From an uncultured Lachnospiraceae bacterium (GTDB lineage Bacteria > Bacillota > Clostridia > Lachnospirales > Lachnospiraceae), in contig CAJUEW010000010.1 in assembly GCA_910585465.1 (NCBI GenBank), forward strand, positions 45,051 through 109,050: DNA of 64,000 nucleotides, given 5' to 3'. This document shows, piece by piece, positions 42,213-51,164 of this stretch (within the stretch, counting starts at the first letter, position 1; every line of letters begins with the position of its first letter). The translations under genes were made by a program, and so were the position numbers. A model generated the notes under the pieces. It was given only the letters and a program-made list of their open reading frames with translations, was not told the origin of the DNA and did no database searches.

Positions 42213-42241
42213 TTTACAACAGCCATAGATAGGATTATAAT
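42213..42241 (+). promoter_or_regulatory. Promoter of the FMN-riboswitch transcript
   Basis: TTTACA (42213-42218), a 17-bp spacer and TATAAT (42236-42241). The predicted RNA starts about 45 bases before the riboswitch aptamer. Confidence 0.75.
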
Positions 42242-42293
42242 ATTTTACAGCAGAGAAATGCACCTGCAATTACTTATTCATAACTGAATACCA

Positions 42294-42424
42294 AAAGTCT
42301 TTGTGGCAGGGTGAAAGTCCCTACCGATGGTATAGTCCATGACCCGCGAAAGCGGCTGATCTGGTGACCTTATTTTTTAAAGAGGAATTCCAGAACCGAC
42401 GGTATAGTCCGGATGAGAAAAGAC
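42294..42424 (+). ncRNA. FMN riboswitch (RFN element)
   Basis: The conserved core is readable: GGCAGGGTGAAAGTCCC, CCGATGGTATAGTCC, CCCGCGAAAGCGG, TGATCTGGTG, then GAACCGACGGTATAGTCCGG and the closing GATGAGAAAAGAC that pairs with AGTCTTT at the 5' end. All of these match the RFN consensus, with a variable arm at 42370-42385. It senses FMN and controls the downstream riboflavin transporter gene. Confidence 0.95.
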
Positions 42425-42442
42425 ATTTTCTGCAAAAATGTA

Positions 42443-42475
42443 CCCGGGGACATAGGAATGGCCCCGGGATTTTTA
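42443..42475 (+). terminator. Riboswitch expression-platform terminator
   Basis: CCCGGGG (42443-42449) and CCCCGGG (42462-42468) form a 7-bp GC stem followed by ATTTTT, between the aptamer and the ribU SD at 42481. FMN binding should favour this stem. Confidence 0.85.
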
Positions 42476-42494
42476 AATTTAAGGAGGATTCAGG

Positions 42495-43157
42495 ATGAAT
42501 CAGAAAAATGAAACTATGAATGCAGCTTTAAAACAGGCAGGGGCTCAGGATAAGTCCGGACGCGCCAGAGTAAAAAGCGTTGCCTTTATCGGTCTTATGG
42601 GCGGGGTCAGCGCCGTACTGATGCTTTTACGTTTTCCATTGCCGTTTCTGCCTCCGTTTCTGTCTTTTGACCTGTCGGGAGTGATGGAGATTATGGGAGG
42701 CTATATGTTCGGCCCGATGGCGGCCTTTTTCATTATTCTTGTAAAGATTCTGCTGCAGCTTATTATACAGGGAAGCTTTTCCTTTGGAACAGGTGAGGTG
42801 CAGAGCCTGATTCTGAGCTGTTCGTATGTATTGCCGGCGCTGCTGATCTATCACTGGAAAAAATCAAAGAAAACTGCAGTTATAGGTATGGCAGTCAGCA
42901 CGGTTCTGGTGTCCGTAGTAGCAGTGATTACAAATCTGTATTTGATTATTCCGTTCTATGCAGGATTATTCGGAATGACAATGGAGGATATTATTGCCAT
43001 GTGCAGTGCAGTGAATCCGGCAGTGAAGGATGCGGCGGGCATGGTTATTATGGGGATTGTGCCTTTTAATCTGATTAAATATGGCGCCACCTCCGTGGTT
43101 ACATTTCTGGTTTATAAACGATTGAGCAAAGTAATACGTGGGATTATTAACAATTAA
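42495..43157 (+). CDS. ribU: Riboflavin ECF transporter S component
   Basis: 220-residue membrane protein with about six helices that captures riboflavin for import with a shared ECF energising module. Family text VAFIGLMGGVSAVLMLLRFPLPFLPPFLSFDLSGVMEIMGGYMFGP is close to RibU of Lactococcus and Bacillus. SD AAGGAGG is upstream. The gene is directly controlled by the FMN riboswitch, which makes the substrate assignment firm. EcfA and EcfT genes are not in the window. Confidence 0.95.
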   Translation: MNQKNETMNAALKQAGAQDKSGRARVKSVAFIGLMGGVSAVLMLLRFPLPFLPPFLSFDLSGVMEIMGGYMFGPMAAFFIILVKILLQLIIQGSFSFGTGEVQSLILSCSYVLPALLIYHWKKSKKTAVIGMAVSTVLVSVVAVITNLYLIIPFYAGLFGMTMEDIIAMCSAVNPAVKDAAGMVIMGIVPFNLIKYGATSVVTFLVYKRLSKVIRGIINN

Positions 43158-43174
43158 TATGGAGGATATCTGCG

Positions 43175-43660
43175 ATGAAATTTACACTGAATAAAGGAAT
43201 TACTTATCAGGAAGCTGTGGATCGGATGTTTGAGATGCTTGGAGACAGCAAAATTATGGCCCTTGGATCCAGCCTGAATGATTATGTTATGGTACGTAAT
43301 GTAAGCTGTCTGTTCTATGACGAGAAAATATATTTTAAGACGGATAAAAATTTCCGCAAAACAAAGCAACTGCTGGAAAACCCTCATGTGGCTGTCTGCT
43401 GGAGCGGCGTGCAGGTGGAAGGGATCGCAGAGAATAAAGGCCTTGTGGCAGAAGAGCAGGGACAACGTTTTGCGGAGGGTTATAAAAAACATCTCTGGCA
43501 GAGCTACAATAAATATAGCCATGAGGATACGGAGATCCTTATAGAAATTTCACCCAAATATGTAGAGATCTGGGATACCAGCGACGACGGATATGCCTTC
43601 CAGCTTTTTATAGACTTTGAAAATAAAAGTGTGGAGGTAAAGCCGTACGACGAAAAGTAA
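43175..43660 (+). CDS. Pyridoxamine-5'-phosphate-oxidase-like FMN-binding split-barrel protein
   Basis: 161-residue protein. The split beta-barrel pattern KIMALGSSLNDYVMVRNVSCLFYDEKIYFKTDKNFRKTKQLLENPHVAVCW is typical of general-stress/PNPOx-like flavoproteins that bind FMN, F420 or heme. It starts 17 bp after ribU with GGAGG and no intervening terminator, so FMN levels should control it through the riboswitch. Its substrate is unknown; a flavin reductase or flavin carrier role would suit the context. Confidence 0.83.
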   Translation: MKFTLNKGITYQEAVDRMFEMLGDSKIMALGSSLNDYVMVRNVSCLFYDEKIYFKTDKNFRKTKQLLENPHVAVCWSGVQVEGIAENKGLVAEEQGQRFAEGYKKHLWQSYNKYSHEDTEILIEISPKYVEIWDTSDDGYAFQLFIDFENKSVEVKPYDEK

Positions 43661-43671
43661 GGGCACAGAAG

Positions 43672-43697
43672 GCAGCGCCCGCCGGAAGGCGGGCTGC
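43672..43697. terminator. GC-rich hairpin between convergent genes
   Basis: GCAGCGCCCGCC and GGCGGGCTGC pair around GGAA between the split-barrel gene and aroC. No T-run follows, so termination is only probable. Confidence 0.45.
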
Positions 43698-43739
43698 AGC
43701 CGGGGACAGAATGGCTGAGGAAGAGATATAAGCAGCCCG

Positions 43740-44843
43740 TTACTGTCCGAAGAAATCTTTAATTCGATCAAGTCTGGAGGTCATACTTATCATCAGCATA
43801 TCCAGCGTCGTCAGCGCAGCCATGCATTCCACCACCACAACCGCCCGGGGGACAATAATCGGATCATGGCGGCCCCCTACAGAGATCGTGATATTTTCTC
43901 CGGATGTATTGACTGTCTGCTGGCTGGAGCTGATGGACGGGGTAGGCTTAAAGGCAGCGCGGAAGAGGATGTCACTTCCGTCGCTGATGCCTCCTAAAAT
44001 ACCCCCGGCATGATTGGTTTTTTTGCCCACGGTTCCGTCTTCCTTCCTATAAAAAAAGTCATTGTTCGTACTGCCATTTGCTTTGGCTGTCTCAAAGCCG
44101 TCCCCGATTTCAAAACCCTTGACCGCTCCGATGGAGCAGACAGCCTTTGCCAGATTTGCACTGAGTTTTTCAAAGCAGGGCTCTCCTATGCCCGCAGGCA
44201 TGCCCTTGATCATGCATTCCACAATGCCGCCGCAGGAATCCTGCCGGGAGCGGCAGTCATCCAGATAAGCCTCAGCAAGTTTGGCAGCAGCAGAATCCGG
44301 CATGTTGACCGGGTTTTTTTCCATCTCTGATAAATCAAAACGATCATAGCTGATGCTGACCGGCCCGATGGCCTTTGTATAGGCAGCAACCGTGATACCC
44401 AGCTCAGACAGTATTTTTGCCGCCACAGCTCCGGCCGCCACACGGGCTGCCGTTTCCCGGCCGGAAGAACGTCCTCCTCCGGTATAATCCCGAAAACCAT
44501 ATTTACAGTCATAAGTATAGTCTGCATGTCCCGGCCGATAGTAGGAAGCAATTTCACTGTAATCTTTGGAACGCTGGGAGGTGTTGCGGATCATCAGAGA
44601 AATAGGAGTCCCGGTGGTACGTCCCTGGAAAACGCCGGAGAGGATTTCTACAGCGTCTTCCTCCCTGCGGGGAGTGGTAAACCGGGATTGCCCCGGCTTT
44701 CTGCGGTTCAGATAAGCCTGAATATCGGATTCTGTGAGCATAAGTCCGGCCGGACAGCCATCGATAACGACGCCAATGCCCTTGCCGTGGGATTCGCCCC
44801 AGGTAGTGACTGAAAATAAAGTGCCAAATGTTGAACCTGCCAT
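43740..44843 (-). CDS. aroC: Chorismate synthase
   Basis: 367-residue FMN-dependent enzyme that makes chorismate from EPSP, the last common step of aromatic amino acid synthesis. The three family signatures are visible: GESHGKGIGVVIDGCPAG near the start, the central GGRSSGRETAARVAAG, and the C-terminal RHDPIIVPRAVVVVE. Length is normal. The gene is alone on the minus strand and divergent from tgt, with overlapping promoters. No other aro gene is close. Confidence 0.97.
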   Translation of the reverse strand: MAGSTFGTLFSVTTWGESHGKGIGVVIDGCPAGLMLTESDIQAYLNRRKPGQSRFTTPRREEDAVEILSGVFQGRTTGTPISLMIRNTSQRSKDYSEIASYYRPGHADYTYDCKYGFRDYTGGGRSSGRETAARVAAGAVAAKILSELGITVAAYTKAIGPVSISYDRFDLSEMEKNPVNMPDSAAAKLAEAYLDDCRSRQDSCGGIVECMIKGMPAGIGEPCFEKLSANLAKAVCSIGAVKGFEIGDGFETAKANGSTNNDFFYRKEDGTVGKKTNHAGGILGGISDGSDILFRAAFKPTPSISSSQQTVNTSGENITISVGGRHDPIIVPRAVVVVECMAALTTLDMLMISMTSRLDRIKDFFGQ

Positions 44844-44870
44844 AGAAGCTCTCCTGTTCTGTAAATTTTG

Positions 44871-44900
44871 TTGACTAAGCTTCAGTATATATAATATACT
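44871..44900 (+). promoter_or_regulatory. tgt promoter
   Basis: TTGACT (44871-44876), an 18-bp spacer and TATACT (44895-44900). Confidence 0.6.
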
Positions 44901-44912
44901 TCCATTTGTAAA
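44884..44912 (-). promoter_or_regulatory. aroC promoter, overlapping the tgt promoter
   Basis: On the minus strand TTTACA (44912-44907), a 17-bp spacer and TATACT (44889-44884). The two divergent polymerase sites overlap, so they probably exclude each other. Confidence 0.6.
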
Positions 44913-44971
44913 TGATTTTTACGATTGCCGGAAAACAGAAGGCGGGGCAATATCGGGTTGGAGGTATCAGA

Positions 44972-46102
44972 TTGTATAGATTATTAAAAAGAGACGGAAA
45001 CGCAAAGCGGGGAGAGCTTACTACCGTGCATGGGGTGATTCAGACTCCGGTATTTATGAATGTGGGAACAGTGGCTGCGATTAAAGGGGCGGTATCCACA
45101 GAGGATTTGGAGAGTATCGGAACACAGGTGGAGCTGTCCAATACCTATCATCTGCATGTGCGTCCGGGAGATCAGATAGTCAGAAAAATGGGCGGCCTGC
45201 ATAGGTTCATGTCCTGGGATAAACCGATTCTGACCGATTCCGGCGGATTTCAGGTGTTTTCCCTGGCAGGACTTCGGAAAATTAAGGAAGAGGGGGTATA
45301 TTTTAACTCCCATATTGACGGCAGGAAGATTTTTATGGGGCCTGAGGAGAGTATGCGGATTCAGTCTAATCTGGCTTCTACGATTGCCATGGCCTTTGAC
45401 GAATGTGCGCCGAGCAAGGCTGACCGGAAATATGTGCAGGATTCTGCTGACCGGACAGTTCGGTGGCTGAAACGCTGCAAGACAGAGCTGGAGCGGCTGA
45501 ACAGCCTGGAGGATACTATTAATAAGAAGCAGCTTCTGTTTGGCATTAATCAGGGAGCGGTTTATGACGACATCCGTATTGAGCATGCGAAGAAGATCAC
45601 GGAGCTGGAGCTTCCAGGCTATGCCATCGGAGGACTGGCTGTGGGTGAGAGCCATGAGGAAATGTATCGGATTATTGAATCAGTAGTACCCTGTCTTCCG
45701 GCAGAAAAGCCGGTTTATCTGATGGGTGTGGGCACACCTGCCAATATTCTGGAGGCAGTGGATCGGGGAGTGGATTTTTTTGACTGCGTTTATCCAAGCC
45801 GTAACGGGCGGCATGGACATGTCTATACGAACCATGGAAAGAGGAACCTGTTTAACGCCCGGTATGAGCTGGATGAAAGCCCTATTGAAGATGGCTGTCA
45901 GTGTCCGGCCTGCCGCCGATACAGCAGAGCCTATATCCGTCATCTTCTGAAGGCAAAGGAAATGCTTGGCATGCGGCTGTGTGTGCTTCATAATCTGTAC
46001 TTTTACAATCATATGATGGAAGAAATCCGTGAAGCCATTGAGCAGAACCGTTATCAGGAATATAAAAGGAAAAAGCTGGAGGATATGACGAGTCCCATCT
46101 GA
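44972..46102 (+). CDS. tgt: tRNA-guanine transglycosylase
   Basis: 376-residue enzyme that exchanges the anticodon wobble guanine for preQ1 in Asp, Asn, His and Tyr tRNAs on the way to queuosine. Visible are Asp89 (LTDSGGFQVFS), nucleophile region Asp271 (FDCVYPSRNGRHG) and the zinc site Cys309, Cys311, Cys314 with a later His near 340 (CQCPACRR, VLHNLYF). The start is a TTG at 44972, 7 bases after TTGGAGG, which gives the normal family N-terminus; extension to 44912 has no SD. yajC follows, the common bacterial order. Confidence 0.95.
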   Translation: MYRLLKRDGNAKRGELTTVHGVIQTPVFMNVGTVAAIKGAVSTEDLESIGTQVELSNTYHLHVRPGDQIVRKMGGLHRFMSWDKPILTDSGGFQVFSLAGLRKIKEEGVYFNSHIDGRKIFMGPEESMRIQSNLASTIAMAFDECAPSKADRKYVQDSADRTVRWLKRCKTELERLNSLEDTINKKQLLFGINQGAVYDDIRIEHAKKITELELPGYAIGGLAVGESHEEMYRIIESVVPCLPAEKPVYLMGVGTPANILEAVDRGVDFFDCVYPSRNGRHGHVYTNHGKRNLFNARYELDESPIEDGCQCPACRRYSRAYIRHLLKAKEMLGMRLCVLHNLYFYNHMMEEIREAIEQNRYQEYKRKKLEDMTSPI

Positions 46103-46152
46103 TTGGCCGATTCTCCGGCCCTGCACGGCTCGTTGCAAAATAAAAAAAATGC

Positions 46153-46181
46153 TTGCCCTAAATAGGGTTATTGTGTACAAT
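46153..46181 (+). promoter_or_regulatory. yajC promoter
   Basis: TTGCCC (46153-46158), a 17-bp spacer and TACAAT (46176-46181). Confidence 0.6.
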
Positions 46182-46215
46182 AGACATTAAGTTATTTTTT
46201 CAGGAGGAAATATAC

Positions 46216-46509
46216 ATGTTATTAACAGCTTCAGGCACAGGTTCCATGACGCTTCTTGTTCTATATATTGTCGTCTTTGGTGCAATTCTGTATTTTATGG
46301 TTATGAGACCGCAGAAAAAAGAACAAAAGAGAGTTTCAGCAATGCTTGCTTCCATGGAGGTGGGCGATGTTGTTGTAACGACAAGCGGATTTTACGGAGT
46401 ACTGATTGATATTACCGACGAGGACGTAATCGTAGAATTCGGAAGCAACCGCAACTGCCGTATTCCTATGAAGAAAGCAGCCATCCAGGAAGTGGAAAAA
46501 CAAAACTAG
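46216..46509 (+). CDS. yajC: Preprotein translocase subunit YajC
   Basis: 97-residue single-pass membrane protein that associates with SecDF in the Sec translocon. One N-terminal helix (LLVLYIVVFGAILYFMVM) is followed by RPQKKEQKRVSAMLASMEVGDVVVTTSGFYG, the family hallmark. SD CAGGAGGAAA supports the ATG at 46216. It sits in the usual place next to tgt, but secD and secF do not follow; a terminator and leuB come next. Confidence 0.95.
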   Translation: MLLTASGTGSMTLLVLYIVVFGAILYFMVMRPQKKEQKRVSAMLASMEVGDVVVTTSGFYGVLIDITDEDVIVEFGSNRNCRIPMKKAAIQEVEKQN

Positions 46510-46524
46510 GCAAGGATGCAAGCA

Positions 46525-46550
46525 GGGCGGAAGGATACTTCCGCCCTTTA
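46525..46550 (+). terminator. Terminator of yajC
   Basis: GGGCGGAAG (46525-46533) and CTTCCGCCC (46538-46546) form a 9-bp stem with a 4-base loop, then TTTATT. Confidence 0.85.
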
Positions 46551-46577
46551 TTGTATGTATTTTAGGAGGATCAAAAT

Positions 46578-47660
46578 ATGAAATGCAGTATCGGAGTAAT
46601 TTCCGGTGACGGAATCGGTCCGGAGATTGTAAGAGAGGCTAAGAAGGTCCTGAATGCCGTTGCGGCAAAATATGGACATGATTTTGAATATACGGATCTG
46701 TTGCTGGGGGGAGCGTCCATTGATGTGTACGGAGTACCTCTGACAGAAGAAACAATCAAAAAAGCAAAGGCATGTGATGCTGTTTTAATGGGCTCTATTG
46801 GAGGGGATCCGAAAACCTCTCCATGGTATCAGCTGGAGCCGTCTAAAAGACCGGAGGCAGGGCTGTTAGGTATCCGGAAGGCTCTGAATCTGTTCGCTAA
46901 TTTAAGGCCCGCATATTTGTATGAGGAGCTTCGGTCTGCATGTCCGCTCCGTGAGGATATCAGCGCTGCAGGATTTGATATGATCATCATAAGAGAACTG
47001 ACCGGAGGACTTTATTTCGGCGCAAGAAAGACAGAAGAGGTGAACGGGGTGAGAACTGCCACCGATACACTATCTTATAATGAAAACGAGATTCGCCGTA
47101 TTGCCAGGCGCGCCTTTGATATTGCTTTGAAGAGAAAAAAGAAGGTGTGCAGTGTGGATAAGGCAAACGTGCTGGATTCCTCCAGATTATGGAGAAAGGT
47201 CGTGGAGGAGACGGCGAAGGATTATCCGGAAGTAGCATTATCCCATATGTATGTAGACAACTGTGCCATGCAGCTTGTTATGAATCCGGCACAATTTGAT
47301 GTGATTCTGACAGAGAACATGTTCGGGGATATTTTATCTGACGAAGCCTCCATGGTGGCAGGTTCTATCGGCATGCTGTCCAGCGCAAGCTTAAATGACA
47401 CAAAGTTCGGCCTGTATGAGCCAAGTCATGGCTCCGCACCGGACATTGCAGGGCAGAATAAGGCCAATCCTCTGGCAACGATTCTGTCTGCGGCTATGAT
47501 GCTGCGTTATTCTTTTGATCTGGATAAAGAGGCGGAGGCTGTTGAGACGGCTGTCCGCCAGGTTCTGAAGGACGGCTACCGCACCGGAGATATTATGTCA
47601 GACGGCTGTGCCCGTGCGGATACTGAACGGATGGGAAGTCTGGTAGCGGAGAGAATATAG
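46578..47660 (+). CDS. leuB: 3-isopropylmalate dehydrogenase
   Basis: 360-residue NAD-dependent enzyme of leucine synthesis. The family starts with IGVISGDGIGPEIVREA, has substrate arginines in GLLGIRKALNLFANLRPA and RELTGGLYFG, the Lys in CSVDKANVLD and the metal-binding ENMFGDILSDEASM, ending with EPSHGSAPDIAGQNKANP. SD TAGGAGG. It begins a run of leuB, ilvD, ilvB for branched-chain amino acids, but leuA, leuC, leuD, ilvC and ilvN are absent here. Confidence 0.97.
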   Translation: MKCSIGVISGDGIGPEIVREAKKVLNAVAAKYGHDFEYTDLLLGGASIDVYGVPLTEETIKKAKACDAVLMGSIGGDPKTSPWYQLEPSKRPEAGLLGIRKALNLFANLRPAYLYEELRSACPLREDISAAGFDMIIIRELTGGLYFGARKTEEVNGVRTATDTLSYNENEIRRIARRAFDIALKRKKKVCSVDKANVLDSSRLWRKVVEETAKDYPEVALSHMYVDNCAMQLVMNPAQFDVILTENMFGDILSDEASMVAGSIGMLSSASLNDTKFGLYEPSHGSAPDIAGQNKANPLATILSAAMMLRYSFDLDKEAEAVETAVRQVLKDGYRTGDIMSDGCARADTERMGSLVAERI

Positions 47661-47703
47661 AAATCAGTATATGCAAACACATATGATACAATGAGGAGGA
47701 ATC

Positions 47704-49374
47704 ATGATGAGAAGTGACGCAGTAACAAAGGGGATGCAGCAGGCACCTCACCGTTCCCTGTTTAATGCCCTTGGACTTACCGAGGAGGAGATGAATCGTC
47801 CGTTAGTCGGTATTGTCAGCTCCTACAACGAGATTGTACCAGGACATATGAATCTGGACAAAATTGTGCAGGCAGTGAAGATGGGAGTGTCCATGGCAGG
47901 GGGAACCCCGATTATGTTTCCGGCTATCGCAGTCTGCGACGGCATTGCCATGGGACATGTGGGAATGAAATATTCTCTTGTAACCCGTGATCTGATTGCA
48001 GATTCCACGGAGGCAATGGCCATGGCACATCAGTTTGACGCTTTGGTTATGGTGCCGAACTGTGACAAAAATGTACCGGGACTTCTGATGGCGGCAGCTC
48101 GTCTGAACGTGCCTACGGTATTTGTGAGCGGGGGCCCGATGCTGGCAGGACATGTAAAGGGAGAGAAGAGAAGTCTTTCCAGCATGTTTGAGGCAGTCGG
48201 CTCTTATGCGGCAGGAACGATGAGTGAAGAGGACGTGAAAGAATTTGAGAATAAGGTATGTCCCACCTGCGGCTCCTGCTCCGGTATGTATACTGCCAAC
48301 AGCATGAACTGCCTGACGGAAGTGCTGGGCATGGGACTTCAGGGCAACGGCACCATTCCGGCAGTTTATTCTGAGAGAATCAAGCTTGCGAAAAAAGCCG
48401 GCATGAAGGTAATGGAGATGCTTAAGAAAAATATCCGTCCCCGTGATATTATGACAGAAGACGCGTTTATGAATGCGCTGACTGTGGATATGGCGCTTGG
48501 ATGCTCCACAAACAGTATGCTTCATCTTCCGGCGATTGCCCATGAGGCAGGTGTCAGGCTGGATATGGAGCTTGCCAATGAAGTGAGTGCCAGAACCCCG
48601 AATCTTTGTCACCTGGCGCCGGCAGGTCCTACATATATGGAGGATTTGAATGAGGCCGGCGGCGTCTATGCGGTGATGAATGAGCTGTCCAAGAAAAACC
48701 TTCTGAGGCTGGACTGCATAACAGTCACGGGCAAAACGACAGGTGAAAATATAGAGAAATGCTGGAACCGGAATCCGGAGGTGATCCGTCCGATTGAAAA
48801 TCCGTACAGTGAGACAGGAGGCCTGGCAATATTAAAGGGCAATCTGGCGCCGGATACAGGCGTGGTAAAGCGTTCCGCAGTTGTACCGGAGATGCTGGTG
48901 CATGAAGGTCCGGCGCGTGTTTTTGACTGTGAAGAGGATGCTATCGAAGCCATTAAAGGAGGTAAGATTGTAGCCGGTGACGTGGTGGTGATCCGCTACG
49001 AGGGGCCAAAGGGCGGTCCGGGTATGAGGGAAATGCTGAATCCCACTTCTGCAATCGCCGGAATGGGGCTGGGTTCTTCCGTAGCGCTGATTACGGACGG
49101 ACGCTTCAGCGGCGCAAGCCGGGGGGCATCCATCGGTCATGTATCTCCGGAAGCGGCAGTGGGCGGCCCGATTGCCCTGGTGGAGGAAGGAGATATTATC
49201 AGGATTAATATTCCGGAAAACAAGCTGGATGTGGATATATCCGAGGAAGAGATGGCAGCGAGAAGAGCAAAATGGCAGCCGAGGAAGCCAAAGATTACGA
49301 CCGGGTATCTGGCCCGCTATGCGTCTATGGTTACTTCCGGCAACAGAGGCGCTATTTTGGAAATTCAGAAATAG
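47704..49374 (+). CDS. ilvD: Dihydroxy-acid dehydratase
   Basis: 556-residue iron-sulfur enzyme that converts 2,3-dihydroxy acids to 2-oxo acids in valine and isoleucine synthesis. Cluster-binding cysteines lie in VPNCDKNVPG and CPTCGSCSGMYTANSMNCL. ALGCSTNSMLHLPAIAHEAG and the C-terminal GRFSGASRGASIGHVSPEA are family signatures. SD GAGGAGG. Two adjacent ATGs (47704, 47707) are possible starts. It lies 43 bp after leuB. Confidence 0.97.
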   Translation: MMRSDAVTKGMQQAPHRSLFNALGLTEEEMNRPLVGIVSSYNEIVPGHMNLDKIVQAVKMGVSMAGGTPIMFPAIAVCDGIAMGHVGMKYSLVTRDLIADSTEAMAMAHQFDALVMVPNCDKNVPGLLMAAARLNVPTVFVSGGPMLAGHVKGEKRSLSSMFEAVGSYAAGTMSEEDVKEFENKVCPTCGSCSGMYTANSMNCLTEVLGMGLQGNGTIPAVYSERIKLAKKAGMKVMEMLKKNIRPRDIMTEDAFMNALTVDMALGCSTNSMLHLPAIAHEAGVRLDMELANEVSARTPNLCHLAPAGPTYMEDLNEAGGVYAVMNELSKKNLLRLDCITVTGKTTGENIEKCWNRNPEVIRPIENPYSETGGLAILKGNLAPDTGVVKRSAVVPEMLVHEGPARVFDCEEDAIEAIKGGKIVAGDVVVIRYEGPKGGPGMREMLNPTSAIAGMGLGSSVALITDGRFSGASRGASIGHVSPEAAVGGPIALVEEGDIIRINIPENKLDVDISEEEMAARRAKWQPRKPKITTGYLARYASMVTSGNRGAILEIQK

Positions 49375-49415
49375 ACAGGATATAGATAGGAGAAATTACG
49401 AGGGGAGAAAAATAT

Positions 49416-51095
49416 ATGGTTTTAACAGGAGCTGAAATTGTAATTGCCTGTCTGGAGGAGCAGGGCATTGACACGGTATTCGGATATCCGGGAGGAGCGA
49501 TTTTAAACATCTATGATGCGTTATATAAAAATGGGAAGATCCGACATATTCTGACTTCCCATGAACAGGGGGCCTCCCATGCGGCAGACGGATATGCGCG
49601 TGCAACCGGTAAAGTCGGCGTCTGCTTTGCCACCTCCGGACCGGGAGCGACAAATCTGGTAACTGGTATTGCGACCGCATATATGGATTCGGTTCCGATG
49701 GTTGCGATTACCTGTAATGTAGGCAATTCCCTGCTGGGCAAGGACAGCTTTCAGGAGGTTGATATTGCAGGCATCACAATGCCGGTTACAAAATATAATT
49801 TTATTGTAAAGGATGTAAATAATCTGGCAAAGGTGGTCCGGCGCGCATTTAAAATAGCCAGATCCGGACGTCCGGGTCCGGTTCTGATTGATATTACGAA
49901 GGACGCAACCTCTGATTCCGCAGAATATATTCAGGAGAAGCCGGAGGAGATCAGCCCGAACAACGATACCATCCGCCAGGAGGATCTGGAGCTGGCGGTT
50001 CGGATGATCAATGAGTCAGAAAAGCCGATGATTTTTGTGGGCGGAGGGGCCATTGCCTCCGGCGCTTCGGAGGAGCTTTTGGAGTTTGCAGAAAAGATCA
50101 ATGCCCCGGTATGTGACTCCCTGATGGGAAAAGGAGCTTTCAGCGGCGAACATTCACTGTATGCAGGTATGCTTGGGATGCATGGCACAAAATATGCAAA
50201 TCTTGGCGTGACCAACTGCGATCTTCTGATTACCATCGGAGCCCGTTTCAGCGATCGTGTATTTGGTAATGCATCCCGGTTTGCAGAAAAGGCAAAGGTG
50301 CTTCAGATTGATGTGGATCCGGCGGAGATTAATAAAAATATTATCACCTCCGCCAGCATTATCGGTGATGTAAAAGAAGTGCTGAAGAAGCTGAATCCGC
50401 TTTTAAAAGAGAAAAAGCATGAGGAGTGGACAGCATTTATTGACAGCCTGAAAGCCCGTTTTCCGCTTAAATACAAGGAGGAAGGGCTGACCGGGCCGTA
50501 TATTGTTGAGGAGATCTATAAGGCGACCAGGGGCGATGCCATTATCTGTACTGAGGTTGGTCAGCATCAGATGTGGGCGGCACAGTATTACAAATACAGC
50601 AGGCCCCGTACATTTCTGACCTCCGGCGGCCTTGGGACGATGGGATATGGTCTTGGAGCGGCAATGGGAGCCAAGCTGGCAATGCCGGAAAAAACAGTCA
50701 TTAATATTGCAGGCGACGGCTGTTTCCGTATGAATATGAATGAGCTGGCGACGGCTGCGAGATATCATATTCCGGTAGTTGAAGTTGTAATCAATAATCA
50801 TGTGCTTGGAATGGTGCGTCAGTGGCAGACCCTGTTTTATGGGGGAAGATATTCCGCGACCATTTTGGACGATCAGGCGGATTTTGTCAAAGTGGCAGAG
50901 GCGCTTGGCTGCAGGGGAATCCGTGTAACGAAGAAGGAAGAGGTTGCATCGGCATTGAAGGAAGCATTTGCGTATGGGGGACCGGTGCTTCTGGACTGTC
51001 AGATTGACTGTGACGATAAAGTATTTCCGATGGTGCCTGCAGGAGCGGCTATTGAGGAAGCGTTTGATCAGGATGATCTGAAAGAAGAAAAATAA
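49416..51095 (+). CDS. ilvB: Acetolactate synthase large subunit, biosynthetic type
   Basis: 559-residue thiamine-diphosphate enzyme that joins two pyruvates, or pyruvate and 2-oxobutyrate. The catalytic Glu lies in SHEQGASHAADGYARATG, the FAD/central domain follows and the ThDP signature is GDGCFRMNMNELATAARYHIPVVEVVINN. FAD-type length and FGYPGGAILNIYDALY mark the biosynthetic form. The regulatory small subunit gene ilvN, often next, is not adjacent; serC follows. Confidence 0.96.
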   Translation: MVLTGAEIVIACLEEQGIDTVFGYPGGAILNIYDALYKNGKIRHILTSHEQGASHAADGYARATGKVGVCFATSGPGATNLVTGIATAYMDSVPMVAITCNVGNSLLGKDSFQEVDIAGITMPVTKYNFIVKDVNNLAKVVRRAFKIARSGRPGPVLIDITKDATSDSAEYIQEKPEEISPNNDTIRQEDLELAVRMINESEKPMIFVGGGAIASGASEELLEFAEKINAPVCDSLMGKGAFSGEHSLYAGMLGMHGTKYANLGVTNCDLLITIGARFSDRVFGNASRFAEKAKVLQIDVDPAEINKNIITSASIIGDVKEVLKKLNPLLKEKKHEEWTAFIDSLKARFPLKYKEEGLTGPYIVEEIYKATRGDAIICTEVGQHQMWAAQYYKYSRPRTFLTSGGLGTMGYGLGAAMGAKLAMPEKTVINIAGDGCFRMNMNELATAARYHIPVVEVVINNHVLGMVRQWQTLFYGGRYSATILDDQADFVKVAEALGCRGIRVTKKEEVASALKEAFAYGGPVLLDCQIDCDDKVFPMVPAGAAIEEAFDQDDLKEEK

Positions 51096-51109
51096 AAGGA
51101 TATAGAAAT

Positions 51110-51143
51110 AGGGGGAAGGCACCGGATGGTGTCTTTCCCTGTG
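51110..51143 (+). terminator. Possible attenuator/terminator between ilvB and serC
   Basis: GGGAAGGCACC and GGTGTCTTTCCC pair around GGAT with one bulge. The tail is only TGTGTATAT, so read-through is likely. Confidence 0.4.
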
Positions 51144-51164
51144 TATATATAAGAAAGGATAAAA

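Noticed and set aside
47803..48612. A 269-codon minus-strand open frame inside ilvD
   Set aside because: Antisense shadow with His/Cys/Arg-rich composition and no start signal.
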